A stretch of DNA of 64,000 nucleotides from Deltaproteobacteria bacterium (GTDB lineage Bacteria; Myxococcota_A; Polyangia; Polyangiales; Houyiibacteriaceae). This document shows, piece after piece, positions 1 through 10,815 of this stretch. The position numbers and the translations under genes were made by a program. The DNA lies in contig JAEPMI010000011.1 of NCBI GenBank assembly GCA_017644045.1, positions 306,763 to 370,762 of the forward strand. Reading direction: 5' to 3'. The first letter of the stretch is position 1; every line of letters starts with the position of its first letter. The notes beneath the pieces were generated by a model. That model was not told the origin of the DNA. It saw only the letters and a list, made by a program, of their open reading frames with translations, and did no database searches.

Positions 1-1043
1 GCGATCGCGGGGTGGGCCTCGAGCGCTCGCTCGACCTCCAGCGGGTCCACGTTCTCCCCGCCGGAGAGGATCCGGTCGTCGAGGCGACCCGAGACGTGGA
101 GCCGTCCGTCGTCGTCGAGGTGACCGGCGTCGCCCGTCGCGAACCAACCGCCACCGTCGAAGGGTGGAGGCTCGCCGAGATAGCCGGAGAAGAGCGCCGG
201 GCCTCGGGTCACGATCTCACCTTCGCGAATGGCGACCTCCATGCCGGGCAGCGGGCGGCCGACGCCGGGCTCGGTCCCCGTGGTCGCGGTGGCGAGCTGC
301 GCGCACGTCTCCGTCATCCCGTAGGTCGCGCGGACCGGAACGCCGGCGTCGAGTGCGCGTTCGCGGAGCGTCTCGTCGAGGGGCGCGCCGCCGACCAACA
401 CCACCCGGAGGTGCGCCGGTGGTCGCCACCCGCTCTCGAGCAGCCGGTGGAGCATCGTCGGTACCAGCGAGAGGATCGTGATCGACCGTGCCTCGATCGC
501 CGCGATGGCTTCGTTCGGATCGAAGGGCGCGTCGCGCAGCACCATGGCTGCCCGTCCTTGCACGCAGCGCAGTGGGATCGAGAGGCCGCCCACGTGCGCG
601 GGCGGAAGCCAGAGAGCCCAACGGTCGCCATCCACCCAGCCGGTGTGGTGGTCGTGCGCCAGGAGCGCGGAGGCCACGGCGTCGCGGGAGAGCAGAGCGG
701 CCTTCGGATGGCCGGTCGTGCCCGACGTGAAGAGCACGGCGAGCGTGTCTTCGGGGATCGTCGCGCCCTCGACGAGCGAGAGTCGGCGAGTCCGCTCGAC
801 GGCGCTGGCGCGCGGGTGGACGAGCACCATGGGGCGGCGAGCGCTGACCGCTGCGAGAAGGGTGACGACGTCCTCCGTTCGCGCTCGTGGGCTGAGCACG
901 AGCGGCCCATCGTCGAGCTCGGCGACGCGCCGCTCCACTCGATCCGCGAGCGCCGCGAACGTCAGTCGATCGCCGTCGCCGATCAGCGCGACCGCGTCCG
1001 GCCGTGCGGCGGCGGCTTCCGCCAGCGAGAGCGGATCGCTCAC
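1..1043 (-). CDS. menE: o-Succinylbenzoate-CoA ligase (MenE), 3' end cut by window edge
   Basis: Adenylate-forming ligase that activates o-succinylbenzoate to its CoA thioester in menaquinone synthesis. The reading frame has no stop before the window edge, so the C-terminal lid is missing. Visible motifs are the AMP/phosphate loop TSGTTGHPK, the adenine-binding YGMTET, the ATP-ribose region FATGD, and the hinge SGRLDDRILSGGEN. The N-terminal part is short compared with typical acyl-CoA ligases, as is usual for compact MenE proteins. The GTG start overlaps the menC stop (GTGA), so it is translationally coupled and is the last visible gene of the menaquinone operon. Whether menB follows cannot be seen. 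Confidence 0.93.
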   Translation of the reverse strand, partial: MSDPLSLAEAAAARPDAVALIGDGDRLTFAALADRVERRVAELDDGPLVLSPRARTEDVVTLLAAVSARRPMVLVHPRASAVERTRRLSLVEGATIPEDTLAVLFTSGTTGHPKAALLSRDAVASALLAHDHHTGWVDGDRWALWLPPAHVGGLSIPLRCVQGRAAMVLRDAPFDPNEAIAAIEARSITILSLVPTMLHRLLESGWRPPAHLRVVLVGGAPLDETLRERALDAGVPVRATYGMTETCAQLATATTGTEPGVGRPLPGMEVAIREGEIVTRGPALFSGYLGEPPPFDGGGWFATGDAGHLDDDGRLHVSGRLDDRILSGGENVDPLEVERALEAHPAI

Positions 1044-2029
1044 CACGGCGACTCCCAGCGCAGCCCGAGTCCTGGCTGTGTGTTCGGCCGGAGCGTGGCG
1101 CCGTCGAAGGCGAGATCGGTCGCGGCAGGCCACACCGCCAGCCCGGCGTGGGGCGCGAGTCCTTGCGCGCCCTGACCGAACGCGAGCGCGAGGGCTCCGA
1201 CCGCGGCGCGCTCGATGGGCCCACCGAAGGTGTGCGAGAAGAGCACGCGCCCGCCGGCGCCGCGGACCGAGCCCGCGAGACGCGACACCGCGCGGATTCC
1301 GCCCACGCACATGGGCTTGATCACGGCCCACTCGGCTTCGCCCGCACGGAGACGAGCGAGCGCGGTCTCGGGGTCGGCCACCAGGCTCTCGTCGATCGCG
1401 AGCGGAAAGGGCGACGATGGCCAGGGACCGGCGCTCGGCTCCTCCAGCAGCTCGGCGTCGAGGCGCGCCAACGCACCGAGGGCTCCCTCGAGCTGGTCGC
1501 GGGGGAGGGTCCCGTTCGCGTCGAAGCGGAGCACTGCGCCTGCGGCTCGCAGCGAGCGGGCCAGCGCGAGCTCGGCGTCGAGGTCCGCTCCGACCTTCAG
1601 CTTGAGGACGGCGAACCCCTCAGCGAGCCGCGCTCGCCCCTCGGTCTCCGAGCGTACGAGCGCCGCGACGGGAAGCTCCGAGCGCGCGGGCTCGGGGAGC
1701 TGGCTCGCGAAAGGTCGCCCGGCTCGGCGGCTCGCCCAGTCCAGGAGCGCGACCTCTGCGGCGAAGCCGGCGGACGCGTCGAGCTCGGGGAGCGCGGCGA
1801 GCGGGCGCTCCGGGTCCGCGTCGAAGCCGTCGAGGGTTTCGAGCGCGGCGTGTGCCTCGGCGAGGGAGTCGGGTGAGTATCCGGGCAGGGGCGACGCCTC
1901 GCCTTCACCGGTGTGCCCCTCGTCGTCGGCGAAGCTCACTCGCAGGCACTCGCGCTCGCCCCAGCTCCGCTTCGCGTTCGCAGCGTCGAACGTGCCACGG
2001 ACCTCGTCGATCCGAAGGCGCAGCTTCAT
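1040..2029 (-). CDS. menC: o-Succinylbenzoate synthase (MenC)
   Basis: Enolase-superfamily dehydratase that converts SHCHC to o-succinylbenzoate. The 329-residue product shows the N-terminal capping domain and then the barrel residues: catalytic LKLKVG (KxK), metal ligands in FDANG, the LLEEPS acid, AIDES, and the opposing lysine in VIKPMCVGG. Start ATG overlaps the menA stop (ATGA). It is flanked by menA upstream and menE downstream, which supports OSB synthase over dipeptide epimerase, the main alternative in this superfamily. Confidence 0.93.
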   Translation of the reverse strand: MKLRLRIDEVRGTFDAANAKRSWGERECLRVSFADDEGHTGEGEASPLPGYSPDSLAEAHAALETLDGFDADPERPLAALPELDASAGFAAEVALLDWASRRAGRPFASQLPEPARSELPVAALVRSETEGRARLAEGFAVLKLKVGADLDAELALARSLRAAGAVLRFDANGTLPRDQLEGALGALARLDAELLEEPSAGPWPSSPFPLAIDESLVADPETALARLRAGEAEWAVIKPMCVGGIRAVSRLAGSVRGAGGRVLFSHTFGGPIERAAVGALALAFGQGAQGLAPHAGLAVWPAATDLAFDGATLRPNTQPGLGLRWESPW

Positions 2030-2949
2030 GGCCAGGTCAGCGCGCGGGCCGCCGCGATGCCCGCGGTGAAGAGGACACCGTGGAGGACCAAGAGGCGCGC
2101 GGTCTGCGCGAGCACCGGGTTCAACGCTCGCCCCTCGTCGGTCGCGAGCCGACGCCAGAGACCGACGCCGATGGGGAGCGTCAGGAGCGGCGCGGCGACC
2201 GTGGGCGCGTGCTCGAGCACCGCGAGCGCGACCGGCGCTCCGTAGGCCAGAGCGAGGCAGAGCGCGTACTCGATGAGCCCGCCGCGCTTTCCCCAGCGCA
2301 CGGCGAGCGTGCGCTTGCCGGTCTGCGCGTCGCCGTGGCGGTCTCGGACGTTGTTGACCACCAGGATCGCCGTCGCGAGCGCTCCGACCGGGAGCGCGGC
2401 GATCATCGAGGAGAGCGGCACCGCCCCCAGCTGCACGAACGCCGTGCCTCCGACGGCCACGAAGCCGAAGAAGATCATCACGAAGACGTCGCCGAGGCCG
2501 TGATAGCCGAGCGGGTAGGGCCCACCGGTGTACGCGATGGCGCTCAAAATCGACGCGACGCCGATGGCGATGATCGCCCAGCCGGCCACCCACGTGAGGT
2601 ACACGCCCGAGAGGGTGGCGAGGAGAAAGGCGACCGCCATGCCCTGCTTGAGCTGAGCGCCCGTGAGCAGCCCCGCCTGGGCGGCTCGGGTCGGGCCGAG
2701 GCGGTCGTCGTCGTCGGTGCCCTTCTCGAAGTCGAAGACGTCGTTCGCGAAGTTCGCCCCGATCTGGAGCAGGAGCGCGCCGGCGAGCGCCGCGAGCGCG
2801 GGCAGCCAGCGGACGCCTCCCTCGAGCGCGGCGACGGCGGTGCCGACGGCCACGGGCACGAACGCCGCGGCGAGCGTCGGCGGGCGGGTCGCCATGATCC
2901 ACGCGCCCATCGAGCCGGGCTGCGGGAGCGTTCGGCTGGCGGCGCTCAT
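2026..2949 (-). CDS. menA: 1,4-dihydroxy-2-naphthoate polyprenyltransferase (MenA)
   Basis: Integral membrane UbiA-family prenyltransferase of 307 residues that joins the polyprenyl chain to DHNA, releasing CO2 and giving demethylmenaquinone. The first Asp-rich motif [15 protein letters not shown] and the second [18 protein letters not shown] are both present, with alternating hydrophobic helices. Start ATG overlaps the menH stop by four bases. The polyprenyl diphosphate it needs is likely supplied by the synthase at the head of the same operon. Confidence 0.95.
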   Translation of the reverse strand: MSAASRTLPQPGSMGAWIMATRPPTLAAAFVPVAVGTAVAALEGGVRWLPALAALAGALLLQIGANFANDVFDFEKGTDDDDRLGPTRAAQAGLLTGAQLKQGMAVAFLLATLSGVYLTWVAGWAIIAIGVASILSAIAYTGGPYPLGYHGLGDVFVMIFFGFVAVGGTAFVQLGAVPLSSMIAALPVGALATAILVVNNVRDRHGDAQTGKRTLAVRWGKRGGLIEYALCLALAYGAPVALAVLEHAPTVAAPLLTLPIGVGLWRRLATDEGRALNPVLAQTARLLVLHGVLFTAGIAAARALTWP

Positions 2950-3680
2950 GCGGACGCTCCTCGGCTCGCGCCGTCGCCGCCGAGGATTCGGGCGAGCACC
3001 TCGGGGGCCTCGAGCGTGACGTCGTGGCCGACGCCGGGCACCACCTCGACGCGTGTGGAGGGGCGGCGATCGCGGAAGCGCTGCGCGATGCCTCGGAACT
3101 TCGTGTCCTCACCGCCGACGACGAGGGTGATGGGCATCTGCAGCAGGCTGAGCGACTCCCAGCGTGAGGGCATCACACCGAGACCGAGCACGCGGAGCGC
3201 GCGCGCCAGGCCCTTTGGGTCGTGGGCGAGGCGCTTCTCGCGCCGGTCCGCTCGCACGTCTTCGGGCAGCGAGCGCTGCGTGGCGAAGAGCGGGAGCCGC
3301 TCCCAGCGATCGACGAAAGGCGCGAGGCCATCGCGCTCGACGGAGCGCGCGAGCAGCTCGTCCGCCTCGCGCCGTGCCTGCGCAGAGGGCTCGTCCTCGA
3401 GGCCGGGGTTGACGCCGACCAGGGTGAGCGAGCGAACCAGCTCCGGGCGACGCGCCGCGATGCCGAGCGCGAGCCGCGCGCCCAGCGAGTAGCCGAGCAC
3501 ATCGGACGCGCCGCGGAATCCGAGCGCGAGCCGATCGACCTCGCCGTCGAAGTCGGTCACCCCCGGTGCCTCGGCGCCGTGGCCGAGGATCGTAGGCGTC
3601 GCGAAGCGAGCACCGGCCAAGACCTGGGTGCGGTCCCAGCTCTCCGGCCGACCCGTGAAGCCGTGGAGCGCCACGATCAT
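2946..3680 (-). CDS. menH: SHCHC synthase (MenH), alpha/beta hydrolase
   Basis: Alpha/beta-hydrolase fold enzyme (244 residues) expected to eliminate pyruvate from SEPHCHC to make SHCHC. Features are the N-terminal oxyanion-loop sequence [12 protein letters not shown], the nucleophile elbow GYSLGARLA with Ser, a lid domain rich in Arg, VVGGEDTKF with the acid, and a C-terminal [11 protein letters not shown] containing the catalytic His. It sits between menD and menA with ATGA overlaps at both ends, which fixes its role; sequence alone would allow other small hydrolases. Confidence 0.9.
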   Translation of the reverse strand: MIVALHGFTGRPESWDRTQVLAGARFATPTILGHGAEAPGVTDFDGEVDRLALGFRGASDVLGYSLGARLALGIAARRPELVRSLTLVGVNPGLEDEPSAQARREADELLARSVERDGLAPFVDRWERLPLFATQRSLPEDVRADRREKRLAHDPKGLARALRVLGLGVMPSRWESLSLLQMPITLVVGGEDTKFRGIAQRFRDRRPSTRVEVVPGVGHDVTLEAPEVLARILGGDGASRGASA

Positions 3681-5329
3681 CGTGCCGCCTCCAGGATCGC
3701 GTCCGCGAGGGCCGAGTCGGCAACCCGTCCGCCGCTCGCGACCGCGTGGACGACGGTACAGCCCTCGTGCGTCAACGCCGCGTCGAGCGCCGATGCCAGC
3801 GAGTCCGGTGACCTCGGAGCGACGTAGCGGTGGCCGAAGGTCTTCGCGGCGGCCTCGACGTCGATGGCGGGCGCCATGGCGAAGAGCGCCTCGAAATCCG
3901 CGTCGTCGATGGCCCCGTGGACCGGGAGCCACTCGAAGATCCGACCGCCGCCGTTGTCGACCACCAGGATCACCAGCGGGCGCTCGCAGCGGCGCGCCGC
4001 GCTCAGCCCGCCCACGTCGTGGAGGAAGGACACGTCGCCGATCATCGCGAGGGTGGGAGCGCTGGCGCCCACGTTGGCCCCTGCCGCGCCGGCGATCAGT
4101 CCATCGATGCCGCTCACCCCGCGCTGGTGCAGCACGGGGACGTTCGTGGGGCGTGCCCACAGGTCCGCGTGCCGTACGGGCAGACTGTTGCCGAGCACCA
4201 GCAGCGCCGCCTCGGGCAGCCGGTCGAGCGCGATCCGCGCGACGTGACCCTCGTGAAAGCCGTCGGCGAGCAGAGCCTCGCGGGTGCGCTCCACCGTGTC
4301 TGCCAGCCCTCGCCACCGTTCGCTCCACCCTGGGCGCGATCGGCTGGGGGTGTGCTCGGCGAGCGCGCGAAGGCTCTCGTCGAGCGCACCGAACACGAAG
4401 CGCTCGGCCGTGGAGCCGGGATCGGGGTGGCCGCGCTCGGCGAGCACCACGCGCGGTCGCTCCGCGAGCCAGCGCTCGATGCGGCTGCCGATGGGCGGCC
4501 GACCGATCTGCAGAATGCGGTCGGCGTCCAAGAGCCCCGCCGCGAGGTCGTGTGCTGGAATCGAGCTCGGCAGCTGGCTCGTAGCGTCGGCGAGGAGCGG
4601 GGCGTCGAGCGCGGTCGCCAGGCGGAGGACGGCGTCACGGGAGTCGCGCAATCCCGGGTGCGCCGGCCCCGCGATCAGGGCCGGTCGCTCGCCTTCCGAC
4701 AGCCAATTGGCGACCGATTCGAGCGCGTCACGATCGGCGACCACGCGGGGCAGATCGATCGCTGGCGCTCGGGGGATGGATGCGGAGTGAGCCGCAGGCT
4801 CCAGGGGCTTTCGGGCCGGAGCGTTGACGTGCACCGGTCCCGGGTCGGGCCAACGCGCGGCAACCACCGCTTGCGCGCCACGGCGGGCGGCGGCGCGGAG
4901 GGTCGCGTCGCTCCCGTCTGCGAGACCGAGATCGAGGTACGCGCGAACGTGTCGACCGAAGAGGTGGCTCTGGTCGATGGTCTGGTTGGCGCCGCTGCCG
5001 TGCAGCTCCGGCGGGCGGTCGGCGCCGAGCACGATCAGCCCGAGCCCGGTCGCGCTCGCCTCCATGATCGCCGGCAGGTAGTGCGCGGCGGCCGTGCCCG
5101 AGGTGCAGAGGAGCGCGGGCGGCGCGCCCGTGGTGCGCGCGAGTCCGAGCGCGAAGAAGCCAGCTGCCCGCTCGTCGTGGATCGGATGCAGCCGCAGGCC
5201 CGCCCGCCGCGCCGCCAGGAGCAGCGCGGTCGAGCGCGAGCCGGGACTCACGACGAGGTCACGCACGCCGCCCGAGGCGAGACCACCGACGAAGGCGTCG
5301 GTGAACGCGGTCTGGGCGGCGGCGTTCAA
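3677..5329 (-). CDS. menD: SEPHCHC synthase (MenD), ThDP-dependent
   Basis: Thiamine-diphosphate enzyme that adds the succinic semialdehyde unit from 2-oxoglutarate to isochorismate. The 550-residue length matches the family. Recognisable are VVSPGSRSTALL and HDERAAGFFALG near the N terminus, substrate-binding GSGANQTIDQ, and the C-terminal ThDP region MIGDVSFLHDVGGL with VDNGGGRIFEWLP. I chose the TTG start because it overlaps the menF stop as TTGA, the same coupling used throughout the operon; the longer upstream frame would run into menF. Confidence 0.93.
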   Translation of the reverse strand: MNAAAQTAFTDAFVGGLASGGVRDLVVSPGSRSTALLLAARRAGLRLHPIHDERAAGFFALGLARTTGAPPALLCTSGTAAAHYLPAIMEASATGLGLIVLGADRPPELHGSGANQTIDQSHLFGRHVRAYLDLGLADGSDATLRAAARRGAQAVVAARWPDPGPVHVNAPARKPLEPAAHSASIPRAPAIDLPRVVADRDALESVANWLSEGERPALIAGPAHPGLRDSRDAVLRLATALDAPLLADATSQLPSSIPAHDLAAGLLDADRILQIGRPPIGSRIERWLAERPRVVLAERGHPDPGSTAERFVFGALDESLRALAEHTPSRSRPGWSERWRGLADTVERTREALLADGFHEGHVARIALDRLPEAALLVLGNSLPVRHADLWARPTNVPVLHQRGVSGIDGLIAGAAGANVGASAPTLAMIGDVSFLHDVGGLSAARRCERPLVILVVDNGGGRIFEWLPVHGAIDDADFEALFAMAPAIDVEAAAKTFGHRYVAPRSPDSLASALDAALTHEGCTVVHAVASGGRVADSALADAILEAAR

Positions 5330-6699
5330 CCGTCCAGCACTCCCAGGAAGGGTCGGAGCTTGAGCCGCGTCTCTTCGAGCTCGGCCTCGGGCGACGAGTC
5401 CTGCACGATGCCGCCGCCAGCCCAGGCCCACGCCCGGTCACCGCGGACCACGCCGGAGCGCAGCGCGACGACGAAGTCGCCCTCGCCGTGCCGGTCGAAG
5501 ACACCGAAGGGCCCGGTGTACCAACCGCGCGGCGGCTCGTGCGTGAGGATGTGGTCGATGGCCGCCCGGCGGGGCACGCCGCCGACCGCGGGGGTCGGAT
5601 GGAGCGCCGCGGCGACCTCGAGCACGTGGGCATCGCCGGTGAGCGTGCCCTCGATGGGCGTTTGCAGGTGGAGCACGTCCGGCAACACCTTCACCCGGGG
5701 CTGCTCGGGCAGGTCCACGGCGCCGACGAAGGGCTCGAGGGCGCTGGCGATCGCGTCCACCACGAAGGCGTGCTCCGCCGCGTCCTTGAGGCTCGCCTCG
5801 AGTGCCTGCCGATCACCGCGGGGGGCGGTGCCGGCGAGCGCCTCGGTGTGGACGCGCCCGTCTTCCACGGCGACCAGACGCTCGGGCGTGGCGCCGAGGA
5901 AGGTGGTGCCCGCGATGCGCATCGCGAAGCGCGTGCACTCCGGGTGGCGGCGCGCGAAGCGTTCGATGAGCGGTCGCGCGGAGGCCGGTCGTTCGAGGCG
6001 GACCTCGACGCGACGGGCGGCGACCACCTTCTGTGCTTCGCCGGCGGCGATGCGCTCCGTGATCAGCCGGACTCGCTCCTGGAAGCGCTCCGGTGGCTCT
6101 TCGATCATGCCGCGCGGCACCACGCGCTCGTCGGCCGGCCGCGAGTGGGTCAGCCGCGTGCGAAGTCGGTCGTGTTCTTCGAGGAGCCCACGCGCGGACT
6201 CACCGGGCGCCAGGCAGAGCTGCAGCGTCGCGCCGCCATCGTGGATGCGATAGGTCCAGCGCGGGAGCACGAAGCGCCCGTCGCCGAAGGCGTCCTTGCC
6301 CTTCGCGTCCCAGGGCGCACCCACGGCGCTCCCGGGAGCGAAGGCCAGCCCGCCGACGAAGCGAGGCTCCTCGACGCACTCGAGCGACCCGTGCGTCCAG
6401 AAGACCATCGCGTCGAAGATGGCGCGAGCCTGGGTCTCTGCGTCGGCGAAGCGACGCTTCCCACGCGGCTCGATGGCGTACGCGACGCCGAGGCCGGCCA
6501 TCGGTGCGCTGCCCTCGCCGGGCGGCGCGAAGAGCACGGCGTCGCTCGCCTCGTCCCAGATGGCGACCACGTCGTGGGCGACCGGGGCGGGGAGGGTGAC
6601 CACCAGCGGGCGGGTCGCATCCCGCTCCGTCAGGGCCGCGTGCAAGAAGGCGCTCGGTCCGCGGACGCGAGGCGACTCGGTGCGGAAGGCTTCTCTCAC
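5326..6699 (-). CDS. menF: Isochorismate synthase (MenF)
   Basis: Chorismate-utilising enzyme (457 residues) making isochorismate, the first committed intermediate of menaquinone synthesis. The chorismate-binding half has GATPERLVAVEDGRVHTEALAGT, HLQTPIEGTL, HPTPAVGG, and the C-terminal AGGGIVQDSSPEAELEETRLKL signature. The N-terminal third is variable, as in other isochorismate synthases. GTG start overlaps the menG stop (GTGA). Salicylate or siderophore-type isochorismate synthases share this fold, but the men context decides the call. Confidence 0.94.
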   Translation of the reverse strand: MREAFRTESPRVRGPSAFLHAALTERDATRPLVVTLPAPVAHDVVAIWDEASDAVLFAPPGEGSAPMAGLGVAYAIEPRGKRRFADAETQARAIFDAMVFWTHGSLECVEEPRFVGGLAFAPGSAVGAPWDAKGKDAFGDGRFVLPRWTYRIHDGGATLQLCLAPGESARGLLEEHDRLRTRLTHSRPADERVVPRGMIEEPPERFQERVRLITERIAAGEAQKVVAARRVEVRLERPASARPLIERFARRHPECTRFAMRIAGTTFLGATPERLVAVEDGRVHTEALAGTAPRGDRQALEASLKDAAEHAFVVDAIASALEPFVGAVDLPEQPRVKVLPDVLHLQTPIEGTLTGDAHVLEVAAALHPTPAVGGVPRRAAIDHILTHEPPRGWYTGPFGVFDRHGEGDFVVALRSGVVRGDRAWAWAGGGIVQDSSPEAELEETRLKLRPFLGVLDG

Positions 6700-7425
6700 G
6701 ACGGCACCCTCCCGACGTAGAGGGTGACGACGCCGAAGGTCAGCGGTCGAACGTCGAGGACCTCGAGGCCCGCCGAGCGCATCACGCCGGCGAACCGCTC
6801 CGGCGGCGGGAACGCCTGGATGGAGGCCTGCAGGTAGCGGTACTCCTTGGCGCCACTGAGCCAGGCGCCGATCCAGGGCACGACCACACGGATGTAGAAG
6901 CGCGCGCCGTAGGCGAGCAGACCGCGCTCGGGCTCGGCGAGCTCGAGGATCGCGATGCGGCCGCCGGGGCGGACGACCCGCGCCATCTCCTGCAGCGCCT
7001 TCTTGCGATCCGGCACGTTCCGGATCCCGAAGGCCATGCAGCAGGCGTCGAACGAGTCGTCGGGATGCTCGATCGACTGGGCGTCTCCGACCTCGAGGTG
7101 GACCCGCTGGCCGAGCCCCGCTCCGGCGACCTTTCCGTCACCGATGGCGAGCATCTTCTCCGAGGGGTCGGAGCCGACGATGCGGGTGTCGGTGCTGCCG
7201 GCGGCGACGGCGAGCGCGAGGTCTCCAGTGCCGGTGGCGAGGTCGAGCACCCGAGCGCCGGGCTCGAGCACCATCGCTTCGACGGTCGCCCGCCGCCATC
7301 GCTGGTCGAGACCCAGGCTGAGGATCCGGTTGAGCCGGTCGTAGCGCGCGGCGATCGCGTCGAACATCTTGCCCGAGCCGAGCTCCGTGGCGTTGTCGTT
7401 CGCGGCGGTCGCGTTCGAGGTGGGT

Positions 7426-7436
<11 letters not shown>
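6696..7436 (-). CDS. menG: Demethylmenaquinone methyltransferase (MenG/UbiE)
   Basis: SAM-dependent C-methyltransferase (246 residues) for the last step of menaquinone synthesis. It carries FDAIAARYDRLNRILSLGLDQRWRR-type N-terminal sequence read in pieces here, SAM motif I VLDLATGTGDLAL, motif II FDACCMAFGIRNVPDR and post-motif GGRIAILELAEPE, all typical UbiE features. The gene start lies 11 bases inside the preceding HMG-CoA reductase gene, so the two are co-translated. UbiE also serves ubiquinone synthesis in other bacteria; here only menaquinone genes are nearby. Confidence 0.95.
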
Positions 7437-8619
<1,183 letters not shown>

Positions 8620-8620
8620 C

Positions 8621-9748
8621 TCAGCGCTCCCGGTGGACGGTGGCGCGGGCGACCGTGATGAGCGCGGTCTTCGCCGGCCCATCGGTGAAGGGCTCGAGCG
8701 CTTCGACCGCGAGGCGCGCGTGCTCTCCCGCGAGCGCGCGGCAGTCGTCGATGGCGCCGCAGCCTTCGATGGCTGCGGCGAGGAGCGCGTGGGCCTCGGC
8801 GAGGGCGGCGTCGTCGCCGTCGTTCTCGAGCACGGTGCGGACCAGCCCCTCGACCTGTGGGTCCCGCTCGCGCGCGAGGATGAGCGGGTGGGTGGCCTTT
8901 CCTTCGCGCAGATCCGCGAAGAGGGCCTTGCCCGTCGTGTCGGCGTCGCCGCCGTAGTCGAGGAGGTCGTCGACGAGCTGGAACGCGACGCCGAGGTGGT
9001 CGCCGTAGCTCTCGAGCGCCTTTGCCTCGGTTTCGGTGGCGCCGCCGGCCTTCGCGCCGGCGTACATCGCCCAGCGGAAGAGCGCGGCGGTCTTGCCCTC
9101 GACCACGGCGAAGTAGCGCTCCGCCCCGAGGTCGAGCTGGCCGCGGCTCTCGAGCTGGAGCGATTCCGCGGCGATCATCTCGTCGATGATCGTGAGCAGT
9201 CGGTCGAGCGTTCCGTCGATGCCGGTGCGGCGCACGCGCTGGAGCGCGTGGACCAGGAGCCAGTCGCCGGCGAAGATCGACGCCGCGTTGCCGTAGATGG
9301 TGCGCGCGGCCGGGGCGCCGCGGCGCTGCTCGCCGTCGTCGACCACGTCGTCGTGGAGGAGGGTCGCGCAGTGCACGAGCTCGACCGCGACGCCGAGCTC
9401 ACGCGCGGCCTCACTGAAGCCGGTGCCCATTCGGGCCGCGAGGGCGACGCAGAGAGGGCGCAGCCGCTTGCCGCCCTGGTCGAGGAGGTGGTGGGCGCCT
9501 CGGTGAACGGCGCGCTCGCTGCGAGGGAGCGAGCGGAGGGCGGTCTCGACCTCGGCCATGTCCCAGCGGACGAGCTCGGCGAGATCGCCGATCCGCTCGG
9601 CCAGGCTGCCGAGACCGCGTCGTCGGCAGAGCGCTTCGAGGCTTCGGAGAACCGCGGGATCGGGCTCGGTGCTGGAGCGCCGCGCAGCGCCGGTGCTGGG
9701 AGCAGACCGGGCTTGCAGGGGCCCACCGATCGCAGTGGACGTGGACAT
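8621..9748 (-). CDS. Trans-polyprenyl diphosphate synthase
   Basis: Class I prenyl diphosphate synthase (375 residues) that extends allylic diphosphates with IPP. Signature sequences are QGGKRLRPL, the first Asp-rich motif in LLHDDVVDDGEQRRG, EGKTAALF, and the second Asp-rich motif FQLVDDLLDYGGD. The chain length is not certain, but the family and the following menA suggest a long-chain product such as hepta- to nonaprenyl. The chosen ATG has an AAGGAG seven bases upstream; a longer frame starts at 9805. First gene of the nine-gene operon. A 50-residue N-terminal extension rich in Ser/Pro/Arg is unusual. Confidence 0.9.
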   Translation of the reverse strand: MSTSTAIGGPLQARSAPSTGAARRSSTEPDPAVLRSLEALCRRRGLGSLAERIGDLAELVRWDMAEVETALRSLPRSERAVHRGAHHLLDQGGKRLRPLCVALAARMGTGFSEAARELGVAVELVHCATLLHDDVVDDGEQRRGAPAARTIYGNAASIFAGDWLLVHALQRVRRTGIDGTLDRLLTIIDEMIAAESLQLESRGQLDLGAERYFAVVEGKTAALFRWAMYAGAKAGGATETEAKALESYGDHLGVAFQLVDDLLDYGGDADTTGKALFADLREGKATHPLILARERDPQVEGLVRTVLENDGDDAALAEAHALLAAAIEGCGAIDDCRALAGEHARLAVEALEPFTDGPAKTALITVARATVHRER

Positions 9749-9773
9749 GAGCGACTCCTTCCCAGCCAAATGG

Positions 9774-9787
9774 ACCCCTCTAGGGGT
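9774..9787. promoter_or_regulatory. Inverted repeat before the quinone operon
   Basis: ACCCCT-CT-AGGGGT, a 14-base inverted repeat with 6-base arms, lies 26 bases upstream of the polyprenyl synthase start. It could be an operator, or a small hairpin in the 5' leader of the operon mRNA. Sequence observation only; no regulator is identified. Confidence 0.4.
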
Positions 9788-9832
9788 TGTTTTGGCCTTG
9801 GACACACCCTGTGAAGCGTTTTGTCTCCACAG

Positions 9833-9852
9833 CTTTCAAAGTTCTTTGAAAG
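9833..9852. promoter_or_regulatory. Perfect 8-bp-arm inverted repeat in divergent intergenic region
   Basis: CTTTCAAA and TTTGAAAG are separated by GTTC, forming a perfect inverted repeat in the 275-base region between the quinone operon (minus) and the PEGA gene (plus). It is the most AT-rich stretch of the region, about 85 bases before the polyprenyl synthase start. It is a good candidate operator. The rest of 9749-10023 shows no open frame or RNA gene that I can support. Confidence 0.45.
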
Positions 9853-10023
9853 TTCATAGGCCTGCAATGAAGGCCGGTCAAGGTGGATCGTCGGCCGGGG
9901 AACCGATTGAAAGCGGGGTGAGGGAGAGGGCGTGGGGGCGGGTGAGGAGCCGTCGGCTTCCTTCCCCGCAATGGGCACCAGGCCGTCACCGAGCTGTCAC
10001 CTTGCGGGGCCATCAGTTCGGCC

Positions 10024-10728
10024 ATGGCACGCAAGAAGCTCCCCGAGCGCCCCGCGGCTCCCTCCGAGCCCCGCTCGTTCCTGCTCCCCGTCAGCGCTCT
10101 GCTCGCGGCGTTGTTCGCCGCGGTCGCCTGGCCCGCGCTCAGCGCGGCCGAGGAAGAGCCGGAGGCCGAGACCGAGGCGGCGAGCGACGAGCCGGAGCTC
10201 GCGACGCTGACCGTCCGGACCGTGCCCGAGGGCGCGACCGTGACCGCCGGCGACGAGGAGTGCACCTCGCCCTGCGATCTGGAGCTGCCCGCCGGTGAGG
10301 AGCTCACCGTCCGCGTGACCAAGGAGGGCTTCAAGGTCAGCAGCCAGGAGCTCACCCCGGAGGCCGGCATGGAGCCGGTCGACCTCGAGCTCGAGGCCGC
10401 GCCCTTCGTGCTCTCGATCTCCGCCCCCGAGGGCGCCACCGTCACCGTGAACGGCGAAGCAGTCGAGGACGCCAGCGCCATCGAGCTCGGTGAGACCCTG
10501 GATAGCGCCGTCGCCGTCGAGGTTCGCCAGCGCGGTTTCCGCCCCTTCACCGCGGAGGTCAACACCGACGCCTTCGAGGCCGAGGACGAGCGCCGCTTCC
10601 ACCAGCTCGAGGTCGGCGAGCTCGAGCGCGCCGGTCGCGGCAGCGCCCGCCCGCGCCCCGCGTCGATGCAGGCCGCTCCGGCCGCCGCCGAGCCGAGCAG
10701 CCCGGTTCCCGACAACCCCTTCGGCTGA
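10024..10728 (+). CDS. Membrane-anchored or secreted PEGA-domain protein
   Basis: A 234-residue protein with a basic N terminus, one hydrophobic segment (about residues 18-40) that may be an uncleaved anchor or signal, an acidic Glu/Ala linker, then two tandem beta-rich repeats. The repeats contain TVRTVPEGATVTAG and SISAPEGATVTVNG, the PEGA motif (PEGA occurs literally in the first). A Cys pair (EECTSPCDLE) probably forms a disulfide. The C terminus is Pro/Ala/Ser-rich. PEGA domains are surface-layer-like beta modules with no defined enzymatic role. The neighbouring kinase starts 87 bases downstream and need not be functionally linked. Confidence 0.85.
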   Translation: MARKKLPERPAAPSEPRSFLLPVSALLAALFAAVAWPALSAAEEEPEAETEAASDEPELATLTVRTVPEGATVTAGDEECTSPCDLELPAGEELTVRVTKEGFKVSSQELTPEAGMEPVDLELEAAPFVLSISAPEGATVTVNGEAVEDASAIELGETLDSAVAVEVRQRGFRPFTAEVNTDAFEAEDERRFHQLEVGELERAGRGSARPRPASMQAAPAAAEPSSPVPDNPFG

Positions 10729-10802
10729 GTCGAGAGATACCGTCCGCACCACCCATTCCGTGTGGTGCTGACGCGGGGGCAGAGATCGTGCGTCGGACTC
10801 GA

Positions 10803-10808
10803 TATAGT
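10803..10808 (+). promoter_or_regulatory. Candidate -10 element, leaderless start
   Basis: TATAGT lies seven bases before the GTG start of the histidine kinase, with no Shine-Dalgarno sequence between. Transcription would begin at or next to the start codon. This is one of about ten such arrangements in the window. Confidence 0.45.
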
Positions 10809-10815
10809 CCGGCTT

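Noticed and set aside
217-1224. Minus-strand 335-residue frame at the left edge
   Set aside because: Arg/Ser-rich shadow. The correct frame is the edge-truncated menE frame, which has all adenylate-forming motifs.
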